Assembly: GCA_033977485.1 (NCBI GenBank)
Contig: CM066993.1
Location: forward strand, 33,334,501-33,398,500
Length of the DNA: 64,000 nucleotides
Direction: 5' to 3'
Source of the DNA: Hydrangea macrophylla
Lineage: Eukaryota; Streptophyta; Magnoliopsida; Cornales; Hydrangeaceae
Shown here: piece after piece, positions 10,019 to 23,079 of the stretch
How the letters are laid out: each line of letters opens with the position of its first letter
How positions within the stretch are numbered: the stretch's first letter is position 1
The notes under the pieces: generated by a model
The model's database searches: none
Seen by the model: only the letters and a program-made list of their open reading frames with translations
What the model was told of the DNA's origin: nothing
Translations under genes and position numbers: made by a program

Positions 10019-11442
10019 CAACTCAATAACATATCCCTTTTTATTACTATCCTGATCTCCACTGCCCAGATTACCTATCCGACAATTATCCTTACCATAA
10101 TCTGCTTCTAACATAGCATAATTGACCCTTACGTTTTCCCGACCGCACATTCGTCACTCATTTCGGAATTTAGTTCATTATCGGACTTCCGAATATACTT
10201 TCGAAGTTACGTTTATACATCCGTCATCCTATTTTATGTTGTAATATACTTACATTTGAAACCTATCCAATCACTATCAGCGCAATAATCGTGCCGTACA
10301 ACATACTTATAGCTTGGGTATGAACTCTCTATGGTCATCACATTATATTCATAACAACGGAAACCTAGCGTGTAGCTCGTGGATCTATAACATGGATTTG
10401 ATATCAATAACCATATAGATGAAACCCTTAACATACTCATATACGCGATAGCACTACCATAGCATAAGATATCCATAACCACATAGGTACCGGAAAGCAA
10501 GCATCATTAATAAACACATCATACAAGTAGTTATACAATCTGCCAGAACTTAATTTTACTATATCGACTGAATTGATATGATTTATTTGGGCATGATAAA
10601 TTGATTTGTAGATCAAACTCAAAACTAGAACATTGTAGATAATTGGATTAGCTTCATGTACAAAAAAATCTAGCTTCAATTGCATTTTTGAGCTACTAAA
10701 AATATTTATTTTACTTAGACAATTCTATATTTTTGGACTGCTCTCTCCCAGATTTATAGTACTGCGTTGCATGTGCATTTTACCTATGAAGGAGTCATTT
10801 TTAGACCAGGCTATAGAAGCGTTATTTGTAGATAAATTAGTTATCTTTCGTCACAAAATAATCTAGCTTAATTCGGATTTTGAGCTGCACAAAACATTCA
10901 TTTTACTAAACTATGTTCTGCTGAAAGTTTCAGTTTCTCAAATTTAAAGTACTTCGTTGCATGTACATTTCACCTATGAAGAAGTGATTTTCAGACTGAG
11001 CTATAGAAGAGTTATTTGTAGATAAATGAGTTAGCTTTCTCCACAAAAAACACCGAGCCTCATTCCCATTTTTTAACTGCTCGAAATGTTTGTTTTACTA
11101 AACAACATTCTGCTGGAAGTTTCTGCTTCCCAGATTTGAAAATTTGAATTGCATGTTGCATAGAACCTCAAATTACAACATCAAACTCTTGCTAAACATT
11201 ACTACATATTATATAGGTTCTAAAGTGAGTTAGAATACTCACTTAAACTTGAAATTGAGCTTGGGCTTTGGATTTGAGCTTAGGAAGTTTGAACACAACC
11301 TCAATGGTGGAGACTTCTTCCTAGTTCTTCTTCTCCATCTCCATGTATCTCTTATCTCTCCATGGAGTTCATCTCCTAGCTGTCTCTAACTCTATATGCA
11401 GATTGTAAATGGCCAAGAGTGTAATGCATGAGTATAGGCATG

Positions 11443-11450
11443 TTTATATA
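11443..11450 (-). promoter_or_regulatory. TATA box, outer Tekay 3' LTR
   Basis: Minus-strand TCTATATAAACATG lies about 420 bp from the U3 end of the LTR and is conserved in all four LTRs of the family (also 16804-16811, 25068-25075, 30780-30787). This would place the start of R about 30 bp further left and leave some 2.8 kb of LTR transcribed. Confidence 0.65.
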
Positions 11451-11872
11451 GAGATGGTGGTGGGATATGTGTCACCATGCATGTGCTAGAGTGTATATGC
11501 ATGGACAAGTGTCCTAGAGGTGGACAAGTGGCAAGGGAGGTGGTGCCATATGGTGCATGGGCTGCCATGTGGCCGACCATGTGAGGCCCACCTTGGGTTG
11601 TGTGCCACTTCCTCGGTTTACGTGCATAAGTTCCTCAATATACGTGTCGGTCTTAATTTACGTGCAAACGGGTGTTGTTTCTAATGTCCGGGTCCGATTA
11701 CGGGACTAAGTTAATTCTAATTACGGTCGAGTCGGTGCAGTGATTATAGTCTAATTAGTAATTACATTACACTGACACAGTCACACAAATAAAATAATAA
11801 TATAATAATAGACCAGATATAGAAATTCATAAAACTCGTATTATTGCACGTAGAGAAATTACAGGTATTACA

Positions 11873-11884
11873 TCTTCTACCACC
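11873..11884 (-). other. Polypurine tract, outer Tekay
   Basis: Minus-strand GGTGGTAGAAGA lies directly before the 3' LTR start TGTAATACC. This is where second-strand synthesis would be primed. The inner element has the identical tract at 17234-17245. Confidence 0.75.
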
Positions 11885-11918
11885 TATTACAGGATTTCGT
11901 CCTCGAAATCTGAGCTAT

Positions 11919-13998
11919 CTAGGTACTAAAAAGAAAAGGAAATTTCTCTCGCATTTCCGATTCCAGCTCCCAAGAGGCTTCTCCTTCGTCATGGTGTTTC
12001 CACTGAATCTTTACCAGCAGAATCTCTTTATACCTTAGCTTCTCCATTCCGTGATCCATAACTCTTACAGGTCCTCTGACGAGTGTAGCATTGTTGTTTA
12101 CTGTAATATCTTTGAAATCAATCTCGTGTACCAGGTTACGAAGACACTTCCTCAACATACTTACGTGGAAAATATTATGAACTCCCGACATCTTCGGTGG
12201 TAACGCCAATCTATAGACGACTTTCCTTATGTGCTCTACAATTTCAAATAGTCCGATGTAGAGCGGTGATAGCTTTCCCCTCTGTTGTCCAAACCTTACA
12301 ATGCCTCGAGCCGGAGAAACTTTCAGGTAAACATGATCTCCCACTTCAAATTCTAGGTCTCGACGTCGTTTATCCGCGTAGCTCTTGTATCTACTTTGTG
12401 CTGCCTTCATTCTTTCCTTTACTGTATTGATTCCTTTATTGGTCTCCTGGACTAAGTCTGGTCTCAATAATTTGCCATCTCCAATTTCGGCCCAACAAAA
12501 AGGTGATCGGCACAGCCTTCCGTATAGTGCTTCAAATGGTGCCATCCCTATGCTCGAATGAAAACTGTTGTTATAAGCAAACTCAACCAACGGTAAGTGA
12601 GTTTCCCACGAGCTTTCGAAATCGATTACACAGGCTCGAAGCATGTCCTCCATTACTTGATTCGTCCTTTCTGTTTGTCCTTCAGTTTGTGGATGAAATG
12701 CAGAACTTAACTTCAGAGATGTTCCCATCGCTTTCCGAAGACTCTCCCAAAATCCAGCGGTGAATCTCGAATCTCGATCTGATACTATTGACACCGGTAC
12801 CCCATGTAATCGCATAACCTGTTGCAGATAAAGTCGACTCATCTTCTCGACAGGATAGGTCATATTATATGCAATAAAATGGGCTGATTTGGTCAGTCGA
12901 TCAACAACTACCCAAATGGCATCATGGTTCTGCTGAGATCTTGGCAATCCCATAACAAAATCCATGGTGATATGCTCCCATTTCCATTCTGGGACTGGTA
13001 GAGGTTGTAGTAATCCTGGAGGTCGTTGGTGTTCCGCCTTGACTTGCTGGCAAGTAGGGCATTTTGCTACATATTCTGCGACTTCTCTCTTCATGCCTTC
13101 CCACCAAAAGTTCCTTTTCAAGTCTTTGTACATCTTGGTTCCGCCGGGGTGTATAGTCATCCTTGACTTGTGGGCTTCATTTAGAATGTCTTTCCTAAAA
13201 TTATCCGTGTTGGGTACACATAACCTATCCTTACATCTGAATGCCCTGTCTGTTCCAATATTCCATTCAGTTGGATCCTTTGCTTTCGCTTTCTCTAACC
13301 ATTTCCTCAATCCTTAGTCCTTCTTTTGAGCTTCGAGTATTTGGTTAATGAGGGTTGGTTGCACCATAAGACATCCAAAAGGTCGTCCAATACCTGGTCT
13401 TGTAGTCTGGAAGTCAAATTCTGTTAAAGCTTCTAAGGCTTTCCATTCCCTGATTAAAAATGAGGCGATTAACCTTTGGGGTTTCCTGCTTAGAGCATCT
13501 GCAACTACATTTGCCTTACCGGGGTGGTATTGCAAATTAAAGTCGTAGTCCTTAAGTAGCTCCATCCAACGTCGTTGTCTCATGTTTAATTCCTTTTGAG
13601 AGAACAGGTATTTCAAGCTTTTGTGGTCTGAGAACAGGTCAAACTTCTCTCCGTAGAGGTAGTGCCTCCAAATCTTAAGTGCAAAGACAATTGCAACCAA
13701 TTCCAGATCATGTGTAGGGTAGTTTAATTCATGTAGCTTTAATTGCCTAGATCCATAAGCGATCACCTGACCATTCTGCATAAGTACACATCCTAGTCCT
13801 TGATATGAAGCATCACTGTAGATAGTGTACTGTTCACCACTCTTGGGTATAGCTAGCACTGGCGCTGAGGTCAACCTCTCCTTTAATTCCTGAAAGGCAC
13901 GTTCGTGCTTGTCCTTCCACTCAAACTTTGAATCCTTCTTTGTTAGTCCGGTTAAAGGAGATGCGATCCTTGAGAAACCTTCCACGAATCTCCTATAG
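11919..13998 (-). pseudogene. pol: Outer Tekay pol, C-terminal half: RT end, RNase H, integrase, chromodomain
   Basis: From the right, the frame 13985-13314 carries the end of the RT, RNase H ([12 protein letters not shown], then [10 protein letters not shown]) and stops at TAA 13314-13316, where the inner copy has GAA. The same frame reopens at once and runs to TAG 11919. It encodes the integrase zinc-binding region (HPGGTKMYKDL...CPTCQQVK), the catalytic core with DFVMGLP, VSDRDSRF and QTERTNQVME supplying D, D and E, the GPF/Y-like region, and a C-terminal chromodomain (KIQWKHHDEGEASWELE). Chromodomains steer insertion to marked chromatin. The RT part is cut at 13998 by the inner element and resumes at 25503. 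Only the one stop disrupts this half. Confidence 0.9.
13994..13998. repeat. TSD TATAG, left copy (inner Tekay)
   Basis: TATAG precedes TGTCACGCC at 13999, and the same bases follow the right end at 25498-25502. The uninterrupted order can be checked in the inner copy at 19354-19370, where TATAGTATCCAGCC is continuous. Confidence 0.93.
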
Positions 13999-16900
13999 TG
14001 TCACGCCCCGGCGTAGCCAAAATATGGAAAAATTTAAAATTTTCATCTTGGACCCTGAGGCACGTGACCGGTTGCAGTACCGAATTGTCCATGACCAAAT
14101 AATAATATTTAAACGATATAATAAAAGGATAAAACCATCATGTACTTTCTGGAATATATTACAATGAGAAGTCAAAGTACTTAGCTAGTTAATACATCAT
14201 AATAAATACATCAGAGTCTTTATGGCTCTTGGCCTTACAAAACTATTACGAAATATATGCTAAGTCTTCTGGTTATAGGCAAAAACATTTACAGAGGATA
14301 ACTGCTAGTCTTCTCTCTAACTAGCATAACCATAGCCATCTTCGGTGTACTCTTCCTCCACGTCCTCTGCTTGCGTAGCGTCATAACCCGTGTAATCGTT
14401 ACCTGGATAAGCTGGACATGGAAATGTCCAGCGACATGAACGTCGTCAGCTTATGAAAGCTGAGTGAGTAATCTAAATAAAATGGAACGTATATAGTAAA
14501 ACACAATAGGAATACATTTACTACCTTTCAACATGTCTTTTAGGATCTTTACGTTCTCACCGTCGAATTATATCTAGTAGCGTACCCGACTACGTATTCG
14601 ATAGGAATACAAAAAATTCAGGAGACTCGTCTAGACATTCTTAATGCCACTACCATTCATTTATAACATCCGACATCATTTACAAACCCAAAGTGTCTCT
14701 TTCTAACCAAACTATCTTTCATCAACTAAAACATCTTTCATCAACCAATGCATCTTTCATCAACCAAAACATCTTTCATCAACCAATGTATCTTTCATCA
14801 ACCAAAACATCTTTCATCAACCACTTCGTCACGAAGAACCGAAGTGTTAAGGAGTGCAAGAACATCCATTTCGTCACGAACAACCGAAAGGAGTCTTCAC
14901 TCAAGGAATCACCGCTTCGTCACGAAGAACCGAAAGCGTTATGGAGTACAAGAACATCCATTTCGTCACGAAGAACCGAAAGGAGTCTTTACTCAAAGAA
15001 TCACCGCTTCATCACAAAGAACCGAAAGCGTTACGGAGTACAAGAACATCCATTTCATCACGAAGAACCAAAAGGAGTCTTTACTTAAAGAATCACCGCT
15101 TCGTCACGAAGAACCAAAAGCGTTACGGAGTACAAGAACAACCATTTCATCATGAAGAACCGAAAGGAGTCTTTACTCAAAGAATCACCACTTCGTCATG
15201 AAGAACTAAAAGCGTTACGGAGTACAAGAACATCCATTTCGTCACGAAGAACCGAAAGGAGTCTTTACTCAAAGAATCACCGCTTCGTCACGAAGAACCG
15301 AAAGCGTTACGGAGTACAAGAACATCCATTTCGTCACGAAGAACCGAAAGGAGTCTTTACTCAAAGAATCACCGCGTCACAACTCAATAACACATCCCTT
15401 TTTCTTACTATCCTGATCTCCACTGCCCAGATTACCTATCCGACAATTATCCTTACCATAATCTACTTCTAACATAGCACAATTGACCCTTACGTTTTCC
15501 CGACCGCGCATTCGTCACTCATTTCGGAATTTAGTTCATTAACGGACTTCCGAATATACTTTTGAAGTTACGTTTATACATTCGTCATCCTATTTTATGT
15601 CGTAATATACTTACAATGGAAGCTTATCCAATCACTATCAACGCAATAATTGTGCCGTACAACATACTTATCGCTTGGGTATGAACTCTCTATGGTCATC
15701 ACATTATATTCATAACAACGGAAACCTAGCGTGTAGCTCGTGGATCTATAACATGGATTTGATATCAATAACCATATAGATGAAACCCTTAACATACTCA
15801 TATACGCGATAGCACTACCATAACACAAGATATCCATAACCACATAGGTACCGGAAAGCAAGCATCATTAATAAACACATCATACAAGTAGTTATACAAT
15901 CTGCCAGAACTTAATTTTACTGTATCGACTGAATTGATATGATTTATTTGGGCATGATAAATTGATTTGTATATCAAACTCAAAACTAGAACATTGTAGA
16001 TAATTGGATTAGCTTTATGTACAAAAAAATCTAGCTTCAATTACATTTTTGAGATACTCAAAATATTTATTTTACTTAGACATTTCTATATTTTCGGACT
16101 GCTCTATCCCAGATTTATAGTACTGCGTTGCATGTGCATTTCACCTATCAAGGATTCATTTTTAGACCCGACTAAAGAAGATTTATTTGTAGATAAATGA
16201 GTTAGCTTTATTCACAAAAAAATCTAGCTTAATTCAGATTTCGGAGCGGCTTGAAACACTCATTTTACTAAACTACATTCTGCTGGAGGTTTCTGTTTCT
16301 CAGATTTAAAGTACTTCGTTGCATGTACATTTCACCTATGAAGAAGTGATTTTCAGACTGCGCTATAGAAGAGTTATTTGTAGATAAATGAGTTAGCGTT
16401 ATCCTAAAAAAAATCTAGCCTCATTTCCATTTTTGAACTGCTCAAAACGTTCATTTTAGTAAACAACATTCTGCTGGAAGTTTCAGCTTCCCAGATTTGA
16501 AAATTTGACTTGCATGTTGCATAGAACCTCAAAGTACAACATCAAACTCTTGCTAAACATTACTACATACTATATAGGTTCTAAAGTGAGTTAGAATACT
16601 CACTTAAACTTGAAATTGAGCTTGGGCTTTGGATTTGAGCTTAGGAAGTTTGAACGCAACTTCAATGGTGGAGACTTCTTCCTAGTTCTTCTTCTCCATC
16701 TCCATGTATCTCTTATCTCTCCATGGAGTTCATCTCCTAGCTCTCTCTAACTCTATATGCAGATTGTAAATGGCCAAGAGTGTAATGCATGAGTATTGGC
16801 ATGTTTATATAGAGATGGTGGTGGGATATGTGTCACCATGCATGTGCTAGAGTGTACATGCATGGACAAGTGTCCTAGAGGTGGACAAGTGGCAAGGGAG

Positions 16901-17233
16901 GTAGTGCCATGTGGTGCATGGGCTGCCATGTGGCCGACCATGTGGGGCCCACCTTGGGTTGTGTGCCACTTCCTCAGTTTACGTGCATAAGTTCCTCGAT
17001 ATACCTGTCGGTCTTAATTTACGTGCAAACGGGTGTTGTTTCTAATGTCCGGGTCCGGTTACGGGACTAAGTTAATTCTAATTACAGTCGAGTCGGTGCA
17101 GTGATTATAGTCTAATTAGTAATTACAATACACTGACACAGTCACACAAATAAAATAATAATATAATAATAGACCAGATATAGAAATTCATAAAACTCGT
17201 ATTATTGCACGTAAAGAAATTACAGGTATTACA
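13999..17233 (-). repeat. Inner Tekay 3' LTR (3235 bp)
   Basis: Bounded by TGTCACGCC and GTATTACA. It has six 92-bp units (14824-15378) and keeps a block (about 15593-15873) that is deleted from its partner LTR. A TATA box lies at 16804-16811 on the minus strand. Confidence 0.94.
14824..15378. repeat. 92-bp palindromic tandem array, 6 units
   Basis: Same dimeric unit as in the outer element, with several units carrying CpG-to-TpG/CpA changes in the palindrome (CTTCATCACAAAG). The partner LTR has nine units, so three were gained or lost since insertion or during reverse transcription. Confidence 0.92.
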
Positions 17234-17279
17234 TCTTCTACCACCTATTACAGGATTTCGTCCTCGAAATCTGAGCTAT

Positions 17280-18719
17280 CTAGGTACTAAAAAGAAAAGG
17301 AAATTTCTCTCACATTTCCGATTCCAGCTCCCAAGAGGCTTCTCCTTCGTCATGGTGTTTCCACTGAATCTTTACCAGCGGAAATTCTTTATTTCTCAAC
17401 TTCTTGATTCCATGATCCAGAATCTTTACAGGTCCTTCAATGAATGTAGCATTGTCATTTACTTCGATATCTTTGAAGTCGATCTCGTGTGCCGGGTTAT
17501 GAAGACATTTTCTTAGCATGCTTACATGGAATACGTTATGAACTCCTGACATCTTGGATGGTAACGCCAATCTATAGGCTACTTTTCCTACGCGATCCAG
17601 AATTTCAAATGGTCCAATGTAGCGTGGCGATAGTTTTCCTTTCTTCTGTCCAAACCTTACCACGCCTCGAACCGGGGAAACTTTCAGGTAAACATGATCT
17701 CCCACTTCAAATTCTAGGTCTCGACGTCGTTTATCCGCGTAGCTCTTGTATCTACTTTGTGCTGCCTTCATTCTTTCCTTTACTGTATTGATTCCTTTAT
17801 TGGTCTCCTGGACTAAGTCTGGTCCCAATAATTTGCCATCTCCAATTTCAGTCCAACACAAAGGTGATCGGCACGGCCTTCCGTATAGTGCTTCAAATGG
17901 TGCCATCCCTATGCTCGAATGAAAACTGTTGTTATAAGCAAACTCAACCAACGGTAAGTGAGTTTCCCATGAGCTTTCGAAATCGATTACACAGGCTCGA
18001 AGCATGTCCTCCATTACTTGATTCGTCCTTTCTGTTTGTCCGTCAGTTTGTGGATGAAATGCAGAACTTAACTTCAGAGATGTTCCCATCGCTTTCTGAA
18101 GACTCTCCCAAAATCCAGCAGTGAATCTCGAATCTCGATCTGATACCATTGACACTGGTACCCCATGTCACCGCACAACCTGTTGTAGATAAAGTCGACT
18201 CATCTTCTCGACAGGATAGGTCATATTATATGCAATAAAATGGGCTGATTTGATCAGTCGATCAACAACTACCCAAATGGCATCATGATTCTGCTGGGAT
18301 CTTGGCAATCCCATAACAAAATCCATAAGGATATGCTCCCATTTCCATTCTAGGACTGGTAGAGGTTGTAGTAATCCTGGAGGTCATTGGTGTTCCGCCT
18401 TGACTTGCTGGCAAGTTGGGCATTTTGCTACATATTCTGCGCCTTCTCTCTTCATGCCTTCCCACCAAAAGTTCCTTTTCAAGTCTTTGTACATCTTGGT
18501 TCCGCCGGGGTGTATAGTCATCCTTGACTTGTGGGCTTCATTTAGAATGTCTTTCCTCAAATTATCCGTGTTGGGTACACATAACCTGCCCTTACATCTG
18601 AATGCCCTGTCTGTTCCAATATTCCATTCAGTTGGATCCTTTGCTTTCGCCTTCTCAAACCATTTCCTCAATCCTTCGTCCTTCTTTTGAGCTTTGAGTA
18701 TTCGGTTAATGAGGGTTGG
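17280..18719 (-). pseudogene. pol: Inner Tekay integrase and chromodomain, three internal stops
   Basis: This continues the gag-pol frame after the stop at 18720. The order is: linker, HHCC zinc-binding region (18671-18384), TGA at 18384 (CGA in the outer copy), catalytic core, TGA at 18168 (TTA in the outer copy), and VSDRDSRF through QTERTNQVME with intact catalytic residues. The GPFEILDRVGKVAYRL region and the chromodomain follow, then TGA at 17310 (CGA in the outer copy), ten codons before the original end TAG at 17280. There is no frameshift anywhere. Integrase would insert the cDNA; with these stops no full-length enzyme can be made without readthrough. Confidence 0.9.
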
Positions 18720-21700
18720 CTACACCATAAGACATCCAAAAGGTCGTCCAATACCTGGTCTTGTAGTCTGGAAGTCAAATTCTGTTAAAGCTTCTAAGGC
18801 TTTCCATTCCCTGATTAAAAATGAGGCGATTAACCTTTGGGGTTTCCTGCTTAGAGCATCTGCAACTACATTTGCCTTACCGGGGTGGTATTGCAAATTA
18901 AAGTCGTAGTCCTTAAGTAGCTCCATCCAACGTCGTTGTCTCATGTTTAATTCCTTTTGAGAGAACAGGTATTTCAAGCTTTTGTGGTCTGAGAACAGGT
19001 CAAACTTCTCTCCGTAGAGGTAGTGCCTCCAAATTTTGAGTGCAAAGACAATTGCAGCCAATTCCAGATCGTGCGTAGGGTAGTTTAATTCATGTGGCTT
19101 TAATTGCCTAGATCCATAAGCGATCACCTGACCATTCTGCATGAGTACACATCCTAGTCCTTGATATGAAGCGTCATTGTAGATAGTGTACTGTTCACCA
19201 CTCTTGGGTATGGCTAGCACTGGCACTGAGGTCAACCTCTCCTTTAATTCCTGAAAGGCGCGTTCGTGCTTGTCCTTCCACTCAAACTTTGAATCCTTCT
19301 TTGTTAGTCCGGTTAAAGGAGACGCGAACCTTGAGAAACCTTCCACGAATCTCTTATAGTATCCAGCCAATCTAAAGAAACTTCGTACTTTTAATGCGTT
19401 GGTTGGTCTATTCCAACTAGAAACTGCGTCCGTCTTGGTTGAGTCCACCGAAATTCCATTTTGTGAGACTACATGTCCCAAGAATTTGACTTCTTTCAGC
19501 CAAAACTCACACTTACTGAACTTAGCATAAAGACGATTTTCTCTACGTGTCTGAAGTGCAATCTTTACATGCTTCTCGTGTTCTTCATCACTCTTCGAAT
19601 AAATAAGGATGTCGTCGATAAACACGATGATGAATTGATCCAAGAAGGGTCTGAACACCCGATTCATCAAATCCATGAATACTGCCGGGGCATTAGTTAA
19701 TCCAAAAGGCATAACTAAGAACTCGTAGTGCCCATATCTTGTTCTGAAAGCTGTTTTCGGTATATCTTCCGGTCTGACAAGTAACTGATGGTACCCAGAT
19801 CGCAAGTCAATCTTCGAAAAGGTCATCGCTCCTTGTAGTTGATCGAACAAATCGTCTATCCTGGGAAGCGGGTACTTGTTCTTAATAGTAACCTTATTCA
19901 ACTCTCTATAGTCGATACAGAGTCGAAGATTTCCATCCTTCTTCCTAACAAATAGAACCGGGGCTCCCCAAGGTGACGTGCTTGGTCTAATAAATCCAAG
20001 ATCTTCTAACTCTTGTACTTGCTTCTTCAACTCCAGCATTTCCGTTGGGGCCATACGATAAGGAGCCTTGGATATCGGTGTCGTTTCGGGTATCAACTCA
20101 ATACAAAAGTCAATCTCGCTCTTTGGTGGTAATCCAGAAATGTCCTGAAAGACATCCTCATAGTCTCGGACTATCGGAATCCGAGCGATCGTCAAATCTG
20201 AGCATGTAGTTTCCATAGCGGCTATACGACTTGTAAGAAAGGCGTCACTAGTAGGGTTGCATTGAAAACTAAAGGATGCACTTCCAGGTACTGAAAATGT
20301 GATCGACCTACTAGCACAATCTAACTTTGCATGATACTTAGTAAGCCAGTCAAATCCTAAGATTACGTCAAATTCCTTCATTGACAGAACAATTAAGTCT
20401 ACATATAAGCTCCTATCCTCCAATGTCAAAGTACAGTCCTTGCACACCTTTCCTAGCTTCACGGTCACTCCCAAAGGTGATACCGCGTTCAGGGCTACCT
20501 CAAGTGCTTGGGGTACTAAACCCAATCGTCGTACAATCTCAAAGGCAATAAACGAATTCGTAGCACCCGTATCAAAAAGTACTTTAACTCTACTAGCATG
20601 TAATGAGAGTGTACCTTCCAAGTTTTGCTGTTCCTTTTCATCATAGCCAGCTGCCTCAGGTATGATCGCATTGAGTCGAGCCTTACCAGCTTGGCCATGA
20701 GTAGTAGGACCATGATAGTTTCCTTTTGGTGCCTTACATTCTCTGCTCATGTGTCCCCTCTTGCCACAGTTGTAACAGACAACATTAATTCGATAATTGT
20801 CCCTAGGGACTGTGCAGTCTCGAGCCATGTGTCCGGGGATCCCACATTTAAAGCATCCATCCCTGTTGTTCTCGATAGTAGTGGTCGATACTTGTGGTGC
20901 AGGAGGTACTACATTCTTATCCCGGGAAAGTGTGGGTCCTGGTTTCTTGCTGCTGTTCCATGGGTGCTTGTTTCCTTGGAACTGAGTCAAAGGTCTTCCT
21001 CGTGGTCCATTCCTTGGCGGGGGTGGTCGGTATACCATTTGCTTCGGGCCTTGGCAGCCATCTCTTTCCAAACTTGCTGCTAACCTGACCAAAACCTCAA
21101 AAGTTTGATTCAGGTGTCCCAATGTTAGATGCCGGAGGTGCGGATTGAGTCCTCGGTGAAACTTCTTGATCTTCTTTTGAGGAGTGTCAATCATGTGAGG
21201 GGCAAAGCGGGACAGGCGTTCGAATTGTGTCGTGTATTCTCTTACACTCCTATTTCCTTGTGTTAAATCGATGAATTCTTTCTCTTTCTGGTCCTTTTCA
21301 TCGTCGGGGAAATACTTCTTCAAAAACTTCTCCCGGAAGGTAGTCCATGTCATCCTCCTTGAAGCTTCTACTCCAATAGTTGCTCGCTCGGCTTCCCACC
21401 AATAGGCTGCCGCATAAGTGAGTTGGAAAGTGGCGAGACGGCGCTTCTCTATCTCGGGGCATTCGATCGATTCAAAGATACGATCCATATCCCTTAGCCA
21501 TTGCTCTGCTCGCCAGGATTCACCAGTGCCGTCGAACCTATCAGGACGCAAAGCTCTGAATCCTTCCATCAATCTGTCGCGCGTCTGAGGTGGTGGTCTT
21601 TGGTGATTGTCGTTGTTGTTGCCATTTCCATTGCCGTGGTTGTTGCCTATCTGGTCCAGACGCTGCAGAAATGCACCAAAGATTCCAGTAGGATCGATTC

Positions 21701-21758
21701 CTTCAGGAATAGGATCTGGTGGTCCTCCATTACGATTTCTTCTTGGTCTTCCCGCCAT
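18720..21758 (-). CDS. gag-pol: Tekay gag-protease-RT-RNase H polyprotein (1012 aa, truncated by a stop)
   Basis: The start ATG ([12 protein letters not shown]) is the first in the frame after the leader. Domains in order are: capsid/retrotrans_gag (about 70-200, with [20 protein letters not shown]); two CCHC knuckles near 303 and 329 ([28 protein letters not shown]); aspartic protease with [10 protein letters not shown] near 397; RT from about 590 with [11 protein letters not shown] near 613 and intact FIDDILIYS near 714; and RNase H with DASYQGLG near 861 and ADALSRK near the end. The frame ends at TAG 18720, where the outer copy reads CAA (MVQP), so the integrase is cut off. Gag and pol share one frame without a shift, as in other plant chromoviruses. 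All visible catalytic residues are intact. Confidence 0.92.
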   Translation of the reverse strand: MAGRPRRNRNGGPPDPIPEGIDPTGIFGAFLQRLDQIGNNHGNGNGNNNDNHQRPPPQTRDRLMEGFRALRPDRFDGTGESWRAEQWLRDMDRIFESIECPEIEKRRLATFQLTYAAAYWWEAERATIGVEASRRMTWTTFREKFLKKYFPDDEKDQKEKEFIDLTQGNRSVREYTTQFERLSRFAPHMIDTPQKKIKKFHRGLNPHLRHLTLGHLNQTFEVLVRLAASLERDGCQGPKQMVYRPPPPRNGPRGRPLTQFQGNKHPWNSSKKPGPTLSRDKNVVPPAPQVSTTTIENNRDGCFKCGIPGHMARDCTVPRDNYRINVVCYNCGKRGHMSRECKAPKGNYHGPTTHGQAGKARLNAIIPEAAGYDEKEQQNLEGTLSLHASRVKVLFDTGATNSFIAFEIVRRLGLVPQALEVALNAVSPLGVTVKLGKVCKDCTLTLEDRSLYVDLIVLSMKEFDVILGFDWLTKYHAKLDCASRSITFSVPGSASFSFQCNPTSDAFLTSRIAAMETTCSDLTIARIPIVRDYEDVFQDISGLPPKSEIDFCIELIPETTPISKAPYRMAPTEMLELKKQVQELEDLGFIRPSTSPWGAPVLFVRKKDGNLRLCIDYRELNKVTIKNKYPLPRIDDLFDQLQGAMTFSKIDLRSGYHQLLVRPEDIPKTAFRTRYGHYEFLVMPFGLTNAPAVFMDLMNRVFRPFLDQFIIVFIDDILIYSKSDEEHEKHVKIALQTRRENRLYAKFSKCEFWLKEVKFLGHVVSQNGISVDSTKTDAVSSWNRPTNALKVRSFFRLAGYYKRFVEGFSRFASPLTGLTKKDSKFEWKDKHERAFQELKERLTSVPVLAIPKSGEQYTIYNDASYQGLGCVLMQNGQVIAYGSRQLKPHELNYPTHDLELAAIVFALKIWRHYLYGEKFDLFSDHKSLKYLFSQKELNMRQRRWMELLKDYDFNLQYHPGKANVVADALSRKPQRLIASFLIREWKALEALTEFDFQTTRPGIGRPFGCLMV

Positions 21759-22233
21759 TGTGCTTGTGTGCTTATGTACCTACATGAATATCTATCGATT
21801 ATTCTCCAATCCTAAATAGGGATACGAGATATGAACGGCTGAAAGTATAGATGGCAATTCTAATATAAGTACATAATATATCAAGTATTCATATTATCAG
21901 ATAAAAGAAACTAGTCTTCATTAATAACTCTAAATATTTACATAAGAAAGTGCACATGCTAAAAATACATAGTACGGCCAACGGTACCAAAAACATATAC
22001 ATAGAAAAGGCGTACACGTCTACTTATACATGTCACAAGCCTAAAATACAGCTATATACACAAAAGATGGGCTACTAGCCCTATTACAAGTAAAGCTCTA
22101 GATATTGGGGATCCTATCCCAAAAGTCCTCCACATCCATCCGGGATGTAATAAGGTACCATGCTAATCACAAAACTATCTTAAGGTTCATATCTTAAGTG
22201 TGTAGGACAATCGGTGTGCATGTCTTAACCTAA
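21759..22233 (-). other. Inner Tekay 5' leader
   Basis: Non-coding sequence between PBS and gag start. Relative to the outer copy it lacks about 280 bp (the outer 27473-27760 region holding an acidic ORF). The flanking blocks CCCAAAAGTCCT and CATCCATCCGGGATGTAATAAGG are directly joined here. Confidence 0.7.
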
Positions 22234-22246
22234 GGCTCTGATACCA
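22234..22246 (-). promoter_or_regulatory. Primer-binding site, inner Tekay (initiator Met tRNA)
   Basis: Minus-strand TGGTATCAGAGCC lies eight bases after the LTR end GGCGTGACA. This is the standard plant PBS complementary to the 3' end of initiator Met tRNA. Confidence 0.9.
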
Positions 22247-23079
22247 AAAATCCCTGTCACGCCCCGGCGTAGCCAAAATATGGAAAAATTTAAAATTTTC
22301 ATCTTGGACCCTGAGGCACGTGGCTGGTTGCAGTACCGAATTGTCCATGACCAAATAATAATATTTAAACGATATAATAAAAGGATAAAACCATCATTTA
22401 CTTTCTGGAATATATTACAATGAGAAGTCAAAGTACTTAGCTAGTTAATACATCATAATAAATACATCAGAGTCTTTATGGCTCTTGGCCTTACAAAACT
22501 ATTACGAAATATATGCTAAGTCTTCTGGTTATAGGCAAAAACATTTATAGAGGATAGCGGCTAGTCTTCTCTCTAACTAGCATAACCATAGCCATCTTCG
22601 ATGTACTCTTCCTCCACGTTCTCTGCTTGCGTAGCGTCATAACCCGTGTACTCGTTACCTGGATAAGCTGGACATGGAAATATCTAGCGACATGAACGTC
22701 GTCAGCTTATGAAAGCTGAGTGAGTAAGCAAAATCAAATGGAACGTATATAGTAAAACACAATAAGAATACATTTACTACCTTTCAACATGTCTTTTAGG
22801 ATCTTTACGTTCTCACCGTCGAATTATATCTAGTAGCGTACCCGACTACGTATTCGATAGGAATACAAAAAATTCAGGAGACTCGTCTAGACATTCTTAA
22901 TGCCACTACCATTCATTTATAACATCCGACATCATTTACAAACCCAAAGTGTCTCTTTCTAACCAAACTATCTTTCATCAACTAAAACATCTTTCATCAA
23001 CCAATGCATCTTTCATCAACCAAAACATCTTTCATCAACCAATGCATCTTTCATCAACCAAAACATCTTTCATCAACCA

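Larger units (their letters stand above)
8584..11872 (-). repeat. Outer Tekay 3' LTR (3289 bp)
   Basis: Bounded by TGTCACGCC at 8584 and GTATTACA at 11872 (TGTAATACC...GGCGTGACA on the minus strand). It pairs with 27917-31209. It contains the 92-bp array at 9372-10018 and a TATA box (minus TATATAAA) at 11443-11450. Small frames inside it that recur in all four LTRs, such as 11392-11580, reflect LTR copying and not genes. Confidence 0.93.

Noticed and set aside
9334..10055. Three long overlapping plus-strand ORFs over the 92-bp array (also 14693-15472, 23004-24004, 28666-29449), up to 291 codons
   Set aside because: They are antisense to the element and arise because the stop-free 92-bp unit keeps all three frames open. 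The same peptide recurs in each frame.
11392..11580. 62-codon frame conserved at 11392, 16753, 25017 and 30729; also an 88-codon frame conserved at 10234, 15595 and 29567
   Set aside because: Conservation follows from LTR homology. The first overlaps the promoter region, and neither has a coding signature.
22234..22246. tRNA-like sequence
   Set aside because: Only the 13-nt complement of a tRNA 3' end (primer-binding site). No cloverleaf is present here or at the other PBSs.
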